Assembly: GCA_965229445.1 (NCBI GenBank)
Contig: OZ245876.1
Span: 3,448,621-3,512,620, forward strand
Source: Owenweeksia sp965229445
GTDB taxonomy: Bacteria; Bacteroidota; Bacteroidia; Flavobacteriales; Schleiferiaceae
Direction: 5' to 3'
Length of the DNA stretch: 64,000 nucleotides
Part shown: positions 54,224 through 63,568 of the stretch, in pieces
How positions within the stretch are numbered: position 1 is the stretch's first letter
Layout of the letters: every line of letters begins with the position of its first letter
The notes under the pieces: model-generated
The model's database searches: none
The model's input: only the letters and a program-made list of their open reading frames with translations
What the model was told of the DNA's origin: nothing
Program-made: the position numbers and the translations under genes

Positions 54224-55369
54224 TTATTTTACCCAGTGGATTAGCTCGTCTGAAACGTGTTCGACAAAGGCCTTGTCAATTACTTTGGGAGAATTATCTT
54301 CGAGTAAAGCCAACTCAAGGAGCAGAGAAAAGGACTCGTTGATTTTCCGAATGGACAAACTATCCAAATGCTCCAAAACATACTCAATCATATCTTCTGT
54401 AAAAGGGAAGTAGATAGGCCCTCCATCAGCTGAATCTGGCCTAAAACGTTTATTATTCAGCAAGTCCGAAATGTATGTCTTGCATTCTTCTACCCCAGGT
54501 TCGTCAAAGGAGATTTGTGTCTTAATTCGGCTTTTTAAAGCCTCCCCTAGGAAGAACGAAAGATCTTCAATGTCACCAAAGACCTTCAAAGTGAAATTTA
54601 AAAAGATCGTAAGATTGTTAGGCGTTTTATCTAACAGCTGTCTTAGGAATGTCGTAAATCTATCTTGTCCAGATTTGGGAAGAGTGTCGATATCTTCAAA
54701 TTCGTCAATCCATAAAAAAACTGATTTATAAAGTTTTTTCTCATATGTAAGACAGTTAAAAATACCACTCAAAAGATTTACCACCTGCTCATCATCGTCC
54801 AAGCCAATTGGTGTATTTAACAAATCAAGCGTTTTTTTACTTCGGTCACCATAGAGGTAGTTCTTCAAAGCATCTTTTATTGCTGGCTTCTTACCAAAAA
54901 GATCTTCTCCTTTCTCATCGTAAAGTAGCTTTATAACATCCGCAATGACAGAATCCTGTGAATTGGCAACTACAATCTCATCTAATTCTCCTGCATATAT
55001 ATTATGCAGCTTTTTAAAGTCCTCGATTAAATGATCGAAGTTGATTTGACCCAGCAGCGATCTTAGAAAGGCTTGTACGGGATCTTTAGAACTCCTAGGT
55101 AGGTTAACCTTAATATTAAGACTCTCTAACCCTAGTTCTTCCTTGATGTAATTAGTTTTGGTAAAGAAATTGGCAGCATGAGTTTTTCCACTACCATATT
55201 TCCCCCAGTTCAAGACGAGACGCGATGGCGATGTTTGTGCACCCGCTTTGATCCTTTTAATAAACTTTTCTTTTAGTGCCTCCATCCCCGCCCATACGAT
55301 ATCGTCCGGATTGATTGCGGGGGCGATCCGAAAAGGATTATCATTTAATTGATATGTACTGTAATCCAT
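54224..55369 (-). CDS. P-loop AAA ATPase, putative restriction-arm component
   Basis: The 381-residue protein has Walker A GKYGSGKT at residues 56-63 and Walker B FLWIDEFED with D222/E223, and a C-terminal winged-helix-like region (IEYVLEHLDSLSIRKINESF). It is an ORC/BrxC-like STAND or AAA ATPase. Its start overlaps the 389-residue gene by one base, so the two are translationally coupled. It may load or drive the PIN nuclease downstream or the winged-helix protein upstream, by analogy with SspG-type ATPases; this is inference from position. Confidence 0.75.
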   Translation of the reverse strand: MDYSTYQLNDNPFRIAPAINPDDIVWAGMEALKEKFIKRIKAGAQTSPSRLVLNWGKYGSGKTHAANFFTKTNYIKEELGLESLNIKVNLPRSSKDPVQAFLRSLLGQINFDHLIEDFKKLHNIYAGELDEIVVANSQDSVIADVIKLLYDEKGEDLFGKKPAIKDALKNYLYGDRSKKTLDLLNTPIGLDDDEQVVNLLSGIFNCLTYEKKLYKSVFLWIDEFEDIDTLPKSGQDRFTTFLRQLLDKTPNNLTIFLNFTLKVFGDIEDLSFFLGEALKSRIKTQISFDEPGVEECKTYISDLLNNKRFRPDSADGGPIYFPFTEDMIEYVLEHLDSLSIRKINESFSLLLELALLEDNSPKVIDKAFVEHVSDELIHWVK

Positions 55370-56538
55370 CAGTTTAATTTTTTTAAAGATCCATCATTCT
55401 CGGTGCGATACCAGTCAACAAGCCATATTGATCCTTCAGTCTTCAAAATATAACTTTTAACTTCATCATATTCTAAAATTATTCCTTGAATAAATAAAGT
55501 CATAAAACAAGTATAATTTATGGCTTGTGAAGCAGTTATTCGATTTGGTGCTAATGTTTTGAACTGTACAAAAGACTCTTTCAAAAATGCATTTAGTAAA
55601 GTCTTTGAAGCCTCTTTCTTTTTGATATTTAGTTGAAAGGAGTATGCAAATGAACGAATGAAATCATTCTCAATAAAATGCATTACATCAAATACATTGC
55701 TGATAGACTCCAAGAATCGCTTTCCAGCTTCGCTTAGCTTTAAAATATTTCGCATGTGCATTTCGCTGTCTATCAATCCTAGGTCAAGCAACCATGATAT
55801 ACGGGGTTCTACAATACTTTCATAAGACCTAATACTGAGATTCCTATTCTTAATTTTGCGAAAATATTCATATGTAGCGTGTTTCTTATAAGGATTGGGC
55901 TCTCCTTTTAAGAAGTGTTCAAGTTGCTCTATAAGAATTTCATTCAAGCTGTATTTAACAAGGCCATACCTTACATTTACCCTTCCTTCCTCGGCATTAT
56001 AGCGCTGATAATGTATTGCTAGTAATGTTGATTTGAAGTACAAAAAATCTTTTATCAGTAGTTGTCTTAAAAAAAAGAGCTTATCAAAGTTGTTAAGAAT
56101 AAATATATTAGTATTGATATAATGCTCACCTCCATAAAATATGTTTAACTGTCTGAAGTAAGGATCAGGTGTCAGATTTTTAAATCGTTTCTGATCCACC
56201 TTTATATGATTACTTATGGCTTGATATACCTTACTATATTTTGTTAAAATGTAAGAGTAATTACTAACAACAAGAAACCCTAAATCTTCAGCTAAAGCGA
56301 GATATGGTTGAGCAGAAGAGCCTTTGCCTGTATTTTCGATCACTCCCTTATTGTCCCGCCTAAACTTTTCTCGATATTGCCTTAATTGCTGGATATATTC
56401 AGGTTTACCAGCTTCCTTTTCCAAAAGTGGGGCAAGAATATTTGCAGGTTGATAATCTCGATAACGAAAGAGTTCTGATATTAGCTTGAGATAACCTAGT
56501 CTTCTAACCTTGGTATGGGGATTTATATGAGCCCTCAT
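55369..56538 (-). CDS. winged-helix-like protein of unknown function in the phosphorothioation-linked operon
   Basis: A 389-residue soluble protein, AT-rich in base composition compared with the genes to its left. A winged-helix-like segment is visible at about residues 235-285 (YESIVEPRISWLLDLGLI, then MRNILKLSEAGKRFLESI). No nuclease motif is seen. It follows sspD by 6 bases and overlaps the ATPase gene by one base. It is in the place of the first gene of sspFGH-type modules. Function is unknown. Confidence 0.6.
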   Translation of the reverse strand: MRAHINPHTKVRRLGYLKLISELFRYRDYQPANILAPLLEKEAGKPEYIQQLRQYREKFRRDNKGVIENTGKGSSAQPYLALAEDLGFLVVSNYSYILTKYSKVYQAISNHIKVDQKRFKNLTPDPYFRQLNIFYGGEHYINTNIFILNNFDKLFFLRQLLIKDFLYFKSTLLAIHYQRYNAEEGRVNVRYGLVKYSLNEILIEQLEHFLKGEPNPYKKHATYEYFRKIKNRNLSIRSYESIVEPRISWLLDLGLIDSEMHMRNILKLSEAGKRFLESISNVFDVMHFIENDFIRSFAYSFQLNIKKKEASKTLLNAFLKESFVQFKTLAPNRITASQAINYTCFMTLFIQGIILEYDEVKSYILKTEGSIWLVDWYRTENDGSLKKLN

Positions 56539-56544
56539 TGCATA

Positions 56545-57690
56545 CTATACAAAACAAGCAGTACATCCAACATCCTCAGTATCTAAAATATCCATGAGTT
56601 TGTTGGAGTCTTGGTTAGACTTAGTTTTTAAGTTTTCGAGCTTATCGATTTGGTCGCGTTTTATTTGAGCCAGGCGCAGTGGCTGTGTCAAATCTTTAAG
56701 CGATTCATTTTGGTTCCAGGTAAAACCCTCCTTTTCATTCTCGTATTCCATGGCTTGCTTAAAGAGGGCAGGGTGCTGCTCATAAAGCCACACCCACTCT
56801 ATGCGCTGCTGAAAAAAGCAGAAATAACAACCTGATCGGCTACGTGCGTATGTCCCTTTTCGGCCATCTACTTCAAACTCTACCTGCTCATAATATTCTG
56901 GCACCCCAACTCCCGATTTGCGTAGAGTGTCAAAAATGTCGGTTTTCACTAATACCTCTTCATTTTCCAAAAGCGGAAAATCATCCTCTTTAGCTAATGG
57001 ATATTCTGTGTTCTTTAAAAAGTCAAAAGTTACTTTGTTAAACTGAGCTGTTCCTTTATCCTGTAGCGCGTTCAACTTTGTATGAATCACTTTTTTGTTT
57101 TGGAGAGGATTACGCACCTCCAACATTATTTTTTCTTTGATGATTGCTGCCACCTTATCCAAATCGTTGCCCTTTAGGTAAGGCGCATATAGGTCAAGCA
57201 AATGTTCCCGATTGGTATTGGATAGTACTTTCTGAATTACATCTTCCGACCAGATATTTCTGCGAAAAGGAAAGATGGATTGAATGTTGGACTTTTTGGA
57301 AATATAACCTTCCCGGTCTTCATCCCCCCTAATACCCACGTAAGAAACTACGGGATCGTCACCCACAAATTTCTCAAATGGCTCCAGTTTCATTTTTTTG
57401 GTGCACCAGCGTGCTACCGAAGAGGGCAGGTATCCACGGTATGCTTTGTAATAGTAATCGAAAGGGTTCTCATTGGTTTTGTCAGCATCCTTAGGAGTTA
57501 AGTGAATTATTTTCTGGCCTAAGTAGCTTTCAATATTTTCAATAAGGGTGTAAGTCTCTTGCAATTCCTTTCCAGTGTCGCAGAAGTAATAGGTCATATC
57601 AAGTGAAGGGTGCTTATCCTTAAGGTAAATAGCCAGTGCGGCACTGTCTTTACCACCAGAAATGCCCAAAACATGTTTCACTTTACCCAT
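56545..57690 (-). CDS. sspD: PAPS-reductase-like PP-loop ATP pyrophosphatase, SspD-like
   Basis: This 381-residue enzyme has the PP-loop SGGKDS (residues 11-16) of adenylating sulphur transferases. Cysteines suited to an iron-sulphur cluster occur in ARWCTKKMK, in SGCYFCFFQ and at the C-terminus (VGCTACFV). This pattern is that of DndC/SspD, which adenylates DNA backbone phosphate for sulphur insertion. The neighbours (DUF4007 and a large P-loop ATPase) identify it as SspD rather than DndC or CysH. It overlaps sspC by 8 bases and precedes the winged-helix gene. Confidence 0.82.
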   Translation of the reverse strand: MGKVKHVLGISGGKDSAALAIYLKDKHPSLDMTYYFCDTGKELQETYTLIENIESYLGQKIIHLTPKDADKTNENPFDYYYKAYRGYLPSSVARWCTKKMKLEPFEKFVGDDPVVSYVGIRGDEDREGYISKKSNIQSIFPFRRNIWSEDVIQKVLSNTNREHLLDLYAPYLKGNDLDKVAAIIKEKIMLEVRNPLQNKKVIHTKLNALQDKGTAQFNKVTFDFLKNTEYPLAKEDDFPLLENEEVLVKTDIFDTLRKSGVGVPEYYEQVEFEVDGRKGTYARSRSGCYFCFFQQRIEWVWLYEQHPALFKQAMEYENEKEGFTWNQNESLKDLTQPLRLAQIKRDQIDKLENLKTKSNQDSNKLMDILDTEDVGCTACFV

Positions 57691-60600
57691 CTAATACGTC
57701 CTTTAGCAACTGCGCCAATGTAGGCAGTTTCAGTTGTTTGTTTGCATTTAGTTTAGCCTTCAATTCCTTCACCAAACTATCAATTTCTTTTTGTTTTCCT
57801 TTTGGTATGCGGATGTTATTTTCTTTGAGGCCATTGCTTGTGGTGATGTCCAGTTTAATAACTTCCTCATCATCCGTTTTTTGACTTTTGTGAATCGCAC
57901 TCAAGTTCTGCAATTCCTGGATCATTTTAGCCATATGGTCTTTCAGGATTTCTTCCTCGGCATCAGTGATTTTATTTAATGGCTTACCGATTACGGTCTG
58001 TGAAATGCTCGCAATCCAGCTATCCCTATCATCCAATTCGGATTGCAGACGTTGCAGAAATACAGCCTGCTTTGGGAGCAGGCGGTGTTCCTTAATGTTT
58101 TTAAAACGGGTTTGTAAATCCTTTTTATAAGTAGGGAAAACCCTTTGAGTAGCCAGTATCTCTTCACGAATGAAGGCATCAATTCTTTCTACAAGATTAG
58201 CGTAAGCTCCCTTTAACTCGTCTATTGAATCATTGACCTTTCTAAAGAATTCCTGTAGGGCTTTTTCGTCCTCTGAAATTTTCTTTAAATCCATGCCCAG
58301 GGCAGCAGGAAAATCTTCAAAGAAAGTCTTCTCAGGGTCACTAGCCATAGTGATTGCCTGCCGAAGCTCTAAAGTCGGCAGTTCCAGCTTAGCTGTGTTT
58401 TTAGCATAGTCATCCAGGTTTTTATAAAAAATAAGGAAAGGCCTAATGCTTTCAATGAAAGCCTCATTGGTCAGCTTGGGCTCATCTCCTAGTTCCAGTA
58501 ATTCACGGTATTTGTTGAAGACGGTTAAACGTATTCCTGAAATTTCAAATGCTTTTATGCTGTATCGCTCTGGGTTCCGCGTCATCATGTAAAGCACAGC
58601 ATCGTTGATGAAAGGCACAAATCGATCTTCTTCATACAAGGCAAAGTCCGCACGATGGATGAAAAGAAATGTGGGGATCCAAAAGTCAACTAACCCCTGT
58701 TTGATTTTATAAGGTCTTTGCGAAAGCGTTTCAATAAGTGTGGAAATACTCTTCCTTTCAGCCGATGATGAATTCAGAAATTCTACCGAAGCTTTCCAGA
58801 TGTGATGAAACCCGTTGGACTCATTTGGTTTCCTCAGCTCAAACCCGCCTTTGGTTAGGAAGTGCATTCCATTTTCCTTGAGTAAGCTGGTGTAAATAGT
58901 TTTTTCAGGTGGGAATTTATCTTTCTCAAAGCCCAGGTCTTCTTCTTTCCAATGCTCTACAAGATTGGCAAAGTAGTTTTTGCGTGCACTGTGGATTGCC
59001 GCTGAGATTTTGTGCTTGTTGGCCAGCTCATTAATAAACCGAGGGCTTTGGTTGTAAACCTGTTCACAGATTTCAGACAGAAAGTGATTGAAACTCCGGG
59101 TATCATTTATTTCAACCCGAGGTTTGCCTTGGTAAAGCCATGCTACTTTATGCGAGTACATTGCATCTAAAACCTGATGCTGTAAAAGGGTTTCACGCGA
59201 TCGGATTATTATTTCAAGCTCTCTTTTTGCTACAAGGTCGTCTTGGTTATCCGCTAACACCTTTTTTGTACGTAGCAGTTCAAAAAGGTTTTCCCTTATC
59301 TCTGATGTGTTGGTGAAAAATCCATAGACAATAGGTTCCAATTGGTCTTTGGAAACTTTTTGAATCTCTTTAATGTCCACTAACTCGTTAAATATCAAAT
59401 TAACGGCCCCATCAAATGCACCTTCGGGCTTGAAATCCGTAATCGGTTTTTCACTAATGGTGAAATCAAAAAGCCTTGGAGTGCCGCTTTTGTAACTTAT
59501 AGCTTTGGCTTGGATAATAGGAAATTCGAAGTGCTCCTCGAGCAGGGGAACTAAGCTTTTTACATCAGCTACTGCTTCACCGGCCTGACGAATGGCTAAA
59601 TCAAAATCAAGGTCGGTACCATCAATCAGTTTGTAAGATTGATTGTAATGCGTGAATACAATTATTTTGCGCTTAACAGTGTTTACTATGGCCTTATCAA
59701 CCTGCTCAGGTAAAAACCATTCTTGCAAATAGGCTTTAAGGAATTTGGCGTCAACTTTTGCATTTGGAGCGAATATTTGCAATAGGCCTATGGTTTTGAT
59801 TATGGCAACAGTTGCAGGCCGTTCATTTTTAAGTTCCAGTTCGACCCGTTCAATTCCCCGTTCCAGCATTCGCCACGCTGAGTAGTTAGAACTGGTATTG
59901 CTTTGAAGGGATGAGTAGTAGTTGCGAAATAGATAATCATAAACTTCAGCCAAGCCCATTCGTCCAGCATCTTTGGCTTCCAGTTCCAAGAAACTAAAGA
60001 GTGACCTCTCATTTTGGCCATACTTCTGCAGGGCTAGAGTGAGTGCGGTTGCAGAAATTATATCTAACGGATATAGACTACTTTCAATGTTTTCCTGAAA
60101 AGAAGCAGGGAGTTTTTTAAAGTTGTGCTCCTCAGCCAGTTGGCTGAAAAAAGAACCCGAGAATTCTGCGGGCGCAGAATTTCCTTGAAGCTTACGTGAT
60201 GCCAGCTCAAGCAATTGCTCCACTGGTTCGTTAAAAGTAATTTCATGAAACCTACCTTTTACCTTTTTCCACTCTAGTCTGTCTTTTTCGCATAGGTCAT
60301 TTCCATAAGCCTCAAAGTTTTGATGAAGAGTTGTTAGAAAGAGAAAATTCTTGTCTTGCTCGTTTACCATTTCAGCAAGCTGTTGCAAGAAGTATAGCTC
60401 TCTTTGGGGATTGTTACTTACAGCATATTCCAAGAACTTACCAAACTCATCTATCACCAATATTAGAGAGTTTTTCTTTTCATATTCTTGGTGAAGCGCA
60501 TCAAGAATTTCCCGATTTGCCAAGTCCTTATTCTCGACTCCTAAGATTTCCGCAAAGTGTTCTGTAATGGATTGATAGGCCCCCACAATTTTCAGGAAGT

Positions 60601-60853
60601 TGGTTTTCTTGGGGTTCAGAGTTAAATCAACGGGAAGGAGTGAGGACTGCTTTCTTATGGATTTTTCAAACGCCCAAAGAAATGAGGATTTGCCGGTACC
60701 ATACGATCCAATAAGAGTAAAAGAGTGAACCCCTTTTCTGAAATTCTCGCCAAGTTGTTGTGTAACTCTTTCAGCATTTGGAGTAGGCAGGTATTCCAGC
60801 TGTGCGCTTTCGTCCCGAATAATATTAACTGAAGGGGTGAATTTAACTGCCAT
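57683..60853 (-). CDS. sspC: large P-loop ATPase, SspC-like
   Basis: The 1056-residue protein has an N-terminal P-loop ATPase domain with Walker A GSYGTGKSS (residues 49-57) and Walker B ILVIDEFGKF (131-140; D135/E136), then long helical regions and a basic C-terminal coiled-coil (RIPKGKQKEIDSLVKELKAK). It resembles BrxC/SspC-type ATPases, and no BREX marker (PglZ, BrxL) is present. In the Ssp system this ATPase is thought to open or unwind DNA to allow single-strand modification. It overlaps sspB by 11 and sspD by 8 bases. Confidence 0.8.
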   Translation of the reverse strand: MAVKFTPSVNIIRDESAQLEYLPTPNAERVTQQLGENFRKGVHSFTLIGSYGTGKSSFLWAFEKSIRKQSSLLPVDLTLNPKKTNFLKIVGAYQSITEHFAEILGVENKDLANREILDALHQEYEKKNSLILVIDEFGKFLEYAVSNNPQRELYFLQQLAEMVNEQDKNFLFLTTLHQNFEAYGNDLCEKDRLEWKKVKGRFHEITFNEPVEQLLELASRKLQGNSAPAEFSGSFFSQLAEEHNFKKLPASFQENIESSLYPLDIISATALTLALQKYGQNERSLFSFLELEAKDAGRMGLAEVYDYLFRNYYSSLQSNTSSNYSAWRMLERGIERVELELKNERPATVAIIKTIGLLQIFAPNAKVDAKFLKAYLQEWFLPEQVDKAIVNTVKRKIIVFTHYNQSYKLIDGTDLDFDLAIRQAGEAVADVKSLVPLLEEHFEFPIIQAKAISYKSGTPRLFDFTISEKPITDFKPEGAFDGAVNLIFNELVDIKEIQKVSKDQLEPIVYGFFTNTSEIRENLFELLRTKKVLADNQDDLVAKRELEIIIRSRETLLQHQVLDAMYSHKVAWLYQGKPRVEINDTRSFNHFLSEICEQVYNQSPRFINELANKHKISAAIHSARKNYFANLVEHWKEEDLGFEKDKFPPEKTIYTSLLKENGMHFLTKGGFELRKPNESNGFHHIWKASVEFLNSSSAERKSISTLIETLSQRPYKIKQGLVDFWIPTFLFIHRADFALYEEDRFVPFINDAVLYMMTRNPERYSIKAFEISGIRLTVFNKYRELLELGDEPKLTNEAFIESIRPFLIFYKNLDDYAKNTAKLELPTLELRQAITMASDPEKTFFEDFPAALGMDLKKISEDEKALQEFFRKVNDSIDELKGAYANLVERIDAFIREEILATQRVFPTYKKDLQTRFKNIKEHRLLPKQAVFLQRLQSELDDRDSWIASISQTVIGKPLNKITDAEEEILKDHMAKMIQELQNLSAIHKSQKTDDEEVIKLDITTSNGLKENNIRIPKGKQKEIDSLVKELKAKLNANKQLKLPTLAQLLKDVLDG

Positions 60854-61718
60854 AATATTTTTCTAAGATGTCAAAGGCATTGGGCTTCTTTTTAAACTGA
60901 AGCTCACGAATACCAGCTTCATTGCTAAAAACAATTTCATCAAAATCATCCTGTAGCTTCTCAAGGGCAATAGTCAGACCTTCTCGGCTAAGAAGAAAAA
61001 CCTTGCCCGGACCGTTTCCGTCAGTGTAAAGATTTTCGAAACTGACAGAATTACCGTAATCATCATTATCCAAAATTGAATACAAAAGAATATGCGAGGG
61101 TAGGTTGTCTCTCTTATCCCGCTCCAATACCCAAAAGGAATGCTCTACCTCTTTTCCTAAATTATTGAGATGTGTTTTCTTTTTTTCTTTTAATAGGCGT
61201 AACTCGGTAAGGATTCCCGTGAAGCTTTCCTCCACATCATTTTTATTCATTCTGCCAAAATAGTTGCGGTAGAAGGCTGTGAAGTCTCGACCTAGCGTGT
61301 TTTGATTGTATTCACCTTCCTTATTCTCATTTACATATGAAATAAAGTGCTGCTCGGTGAACTCAGGCCTTTGATTGGCTAATTCGGCAAATACGATTTT
61401 ATAGAGCGAGGCATAATCTTGTTTAATTATTAAATAGTGCAAGAGCCATAGTGAACCCTGATCTTCGAGAAATGGGTCCCAGCCTTTATCGTCAAGCAAT
61501 TTTTCAGCTATAGGGGTAAGCGTATCATCTTTCGTAGTAATTCCAAATGACCTTAGCCAATGACGGATCCCCGCCACCATGTTTTTACCAACTCCAAGGG
61601 CTATAGGTGCGTCATCATCGGGGAACTTTTTTCCTTGATTTACAAAATCATATCCTTTCTTTAGCCAAAACTGTCGGCAGTGAAAGGTGTCGTGTCCGGA
61701 GAAAATTAATTGAGGCAT
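60843..61718 (-). CDS. sspB: DUF4007 family protein, SspB-like nickase
   Basis: The 291-residue protein is DUF4007 from its first residues: LIFSGHDTFHCRQFWLKKGY and IALGVGKNMVAGIRHWLRSF, then a middle LWLLHYLIIKQ helix and a C-terminal FLLSREGLTIALEKLQDDF. SspB of the phosphorothioation systems is a DUF4007 protein that nicks DNA and is needed for modification (established knowledge). It opens the six-gene operon. An AT-rich 680-base region precedes it. Confidence 0.82.
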   Translation of the reverse strand: MPQLIFSGHDTFHCRQFWLKKGYDFVNQGKKFPDDDAPIALGVGKNMVAGIRHWLRSFGITTKDDTLTPIAEKLLDDKGWDPFLEDQGSLWLLHYLIIKQDYASLYKIVFAELANQRPEFTEQHFISYVNENKEGEYNQNTLGRDFTAFYRNYFGRMNKNDVEESFTGILTELRLLKEKKKTHLNNLGKEVEHSFWVLERDKRDNLPSHILLYSILDNDDYGNSVSFENLYTDGNGPGKVFLLSREGLTIALEKLQDDFDEIVFSNEAGIRELQFKKKPNAFDILEKYYGS

Positions 61719-62031
61719 GGCTCGAATTTACGGTAAGTTAAAGTTCTTTAATCAGCCTTTCGCACTAACTTTTTAACTAACAAATCGCATTGCAATGGGG
61801 TTAAGATGGACGACATTCTGTAAAATTTAAAGTCCGCTCAGTGGATTAATACGAAGCCAACTATACATTCTATTCTTCAAGAGTATCCACATAGCGTATT
61901 TCGCAGGCCTAATAATTCAAGTTCTTTCAACCCACCCCTTGGCAATCGGCATTAGCCGAACACATCTATGTTAAACTGTGTGCTAAAACATATAAGGCCT
62001 GTAGTGCAAAATGCTCTAAAGCCTTTCATTC

Positions 62032-62073
62032 TCTGTGCTCCTCCTCCCTGCCTGGCGAAGGCAGGTTGGGCTC
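62032..62073. repeat. 42-bp direct repeat, left copy
   Basis: The sequence is identical to 63944-63985 except for one base (G for C in the palindromic part). It contains GTGCTCCTCCTCC, which reads on the minus strand as the 3' acceptor end of a tRNA, and CCTGCC...GGCAGG, a palindrome. Similarity stops abruptly after GGGCTC, inside what is the T-loop in the right copy. Confidence 0.85.
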
Positions 62074-62137
62074 CCCTCGGCAAGCTCTGGATAAACTTCC
62101 TACCTGCGGCAGGTAAACTCGCCCTAAATACTGAATG

Positions 62138-62165
62138 AAAAAAGCCTGGCTTTCACCAGGCTTTT
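62138..62165. terminator. bidirectional Rho-independent terminator
   Basis: AAAAGCCTGG pairs with CCAGGCTTTT around a six-base loop, with A runs on the left and T runs on the right, so it can act in both directions. Confidence 0.85.
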
Positions 62166-62177
62166 AATGCTTCTCCG

Positions 62178-62201
62178 CCCTGCCTGCCGAATGCAGGTTG
62201 G
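62178..62201. repeat. partial copy of the palindromic repeat core
   Basis: CCCTGCCTGCCGAATGCAGGTTGG matches the core of the 42-bp repeats with one difference but has different flanks. It is the third copy of this palindrome in the window. Confidence 0.7.
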
Positions 62202-62398
62202 ACTTCTAGATCACGCTTTTTAAAGCTCTGGGGAGCACTTGCTTAATCACCTACGGCTATTTTTAACTATACTGGCAGAAAACTTAAATACATCTCAACC
62301 AAAGTTAAGTTTTGTGAGTTTTTTATTAATTATTAATCGGCTAAATTAAAGTTATTATGCGTTTTTCTTAAATTTACCGGCTACTAGTAAGTAATTCT

Positions 62399-63523
62399 AT
62401 GAAAAACTTTATTGCCGGAAATTTTGTCAACCAAGGTCATTATCAGGCCTTTATCCCGAAGGAGATCAATCGGCTATTCGAAATAGACAATATGGAAGTT
62501 GTTAAGCTCTTAAGTCTTGCTGACCGACAACTAGGCAGGTTGGACATGTACTCCAATTACGTCAATATTGACCTCTACATCAGTATGCATATCGCCAAAG
62601 AGGCAACACAGAGTTCACGAATAGAAGGCACACAGACCAATGTTGAAGATGCCTTTATGAGCAGGGATGAAATAGCAGTGGAAAAACGTGATGACTGGGA
62701 AGAGGTTCAAAATTATATTAAGGCCTTAAATGAATCTGCTTCTATGTTAAGCAAACTCCCATTTTCAAGCCGCCTAATACGCAAGGCTCATGAAATACTA
62801 ATGAACGGAGTAAGAGGTCAGCATAAACAACCAGGTGAATTTAGAAAAAGTCAAAACTGGATTGGCGGTGCAACATTATCTGATGCCGTTTTTATTCCAC
62901 CTCCACATTCTGAGATCCCAAACCTTATGAGTGACCTTGAGAAGTTTGCCAATGCTTTTGACAATCCTCTTCCTGATCTTATAAAAATAGCAATAATTCA
63001 CTACCAGTTTGAGACCATTCATCCGTTTCTTGATGGAAATGGTCGAATCGGAAGATTATTGATTCCCATCTACCTCGTTGGCAACAATATCCTCAAGCGG
63101 CCTATCCTGTATTTATCAGACTTCTTTGAACGGAACAGGCAATTATACTATGACAATTTAATGAGGGTTAGGTCTCACAACAACCTTACACAGTGGCTCA
63201 AATTTTTCCTAACAGGAGTAATCGAAACTGCTAAATCCGGCATAAGCACCTTTGACAGCATAATGCAATTGCAGAGCGGCATGGAAGACAGATTGAAACC
63301 GCTTAAAGGTAGAACTTCTGATGCACTGAAGGTCATAAATTACATGTATGAAAGGCCAATTATTGATGCTCCCATTGTTTCAAATATTATAGGTAAGTCA
63401 AAGGTTAGTGCATATAAGCTAATCCACGACCTTGAGGAATTAAAAATCATAAGGGAACTAACTGGTGCCAAAAAAGGGCGAGTCTATCTCTTGCATGAAT
63501 ACATGGCCCTGTTTAAGGGCTAG
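62399..63523 (+). CDS. Fic family protein (AMPylase), class II with inhibitory motif
   Basis: A 374-residue Fic protein that probably transfers AMP to a protein hydroxyl. An N-terminal helix contains the inhibitory motif (S/T)xxxE(G/N) as SSRIEG (S72, E76, G77), so it is a class II, auto-inhibited enzyme. The Fic core has IHPFLDGNGRIGRLLI (about residues 207-222; catalytic H208). A C-terminal winged helix (DAPIVSNIIGKSKVSAYKLIHDLEELKIIREL) may bind DNA for self-control. It stands alone between the left repeat and the GIY-YIG gene. It may be a housekeeping-type Fic or part of a mobile cassette. Confidence 0.93.
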   Translation: MKNFIAGNFVNQGHYQAFIPKEINRLFEIDNMEVVKLLSLADRQLGRLDMYSNYVNIDLYISMHIAKEATQSSRIEGTQTNVEDAFMSRDEIAVEKRDDWEEVQNYIKALNESASMLSKLPFSSRLIRKAHEILMNGVRGQHKQPGEFRKSQNWIGGATLSDAVFIPPPHSEIPNLMSDLEKFANAFDNPLPDLIKIAIIHYQFETIHPFLDGNGRIGRLLIPIYLVGNNILKRPILYLSDFFERNRQLYYDNLMRVRSHNNLTQWLKFFLTGVIETAKSGISTFDSIMQLQSGMEDRLKPLKGRTSDALKVINYMYERPIIDAPIVSNIIGKSKVSAYKLIHDLEELKIIRELTGAKKGRVYLLHEYMALFKG

Positions 63524-63568
63524 TTAGTATTTGCTTTCTATGTGGATATTCCGATGAAAATGAACCAC

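Larger units (their letters stand above)
61719..62398. other. intergenic region with tRNA-end repeat copy, palindromic repeats and a terminator
   Basis: No gene is supported in 680 bases between sspB and the Fic gene. The region holds the left copy of the 42-bp direct repeat (62032-62073), a palindrome (cctgcggcagg, about 62103-62113), a second partial repeat (about 62178-62201) and a strong bidirectional hairpin (62138-62165). Confidence 0.7.

Noticed and set aside
56545..57690. CysH-type PAPS reductase of assimilatory sulphate reduction
   Set aside because: No CysD/N/C or sulphite reductase neighbours; the C-terminal cysteines and the DUF4007/ATPase operon match SspD/DndC.
57683..60853. 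BREX system (BrxC-like large ATPase beside a PAPS-reductase-like gene, as in type 4 BREX)
   Set aside because: No PglZ, BrxL or BrxA/B genes are present, and the DUF4007 plus PP-loop pair fits SspBCD better.
62399..63523. Fic toxin with a separate FicA antitoxin
   Set aside because: The inhibitory motif is within the same polypeptide, so no partner is needed, and no small gene precedes it.
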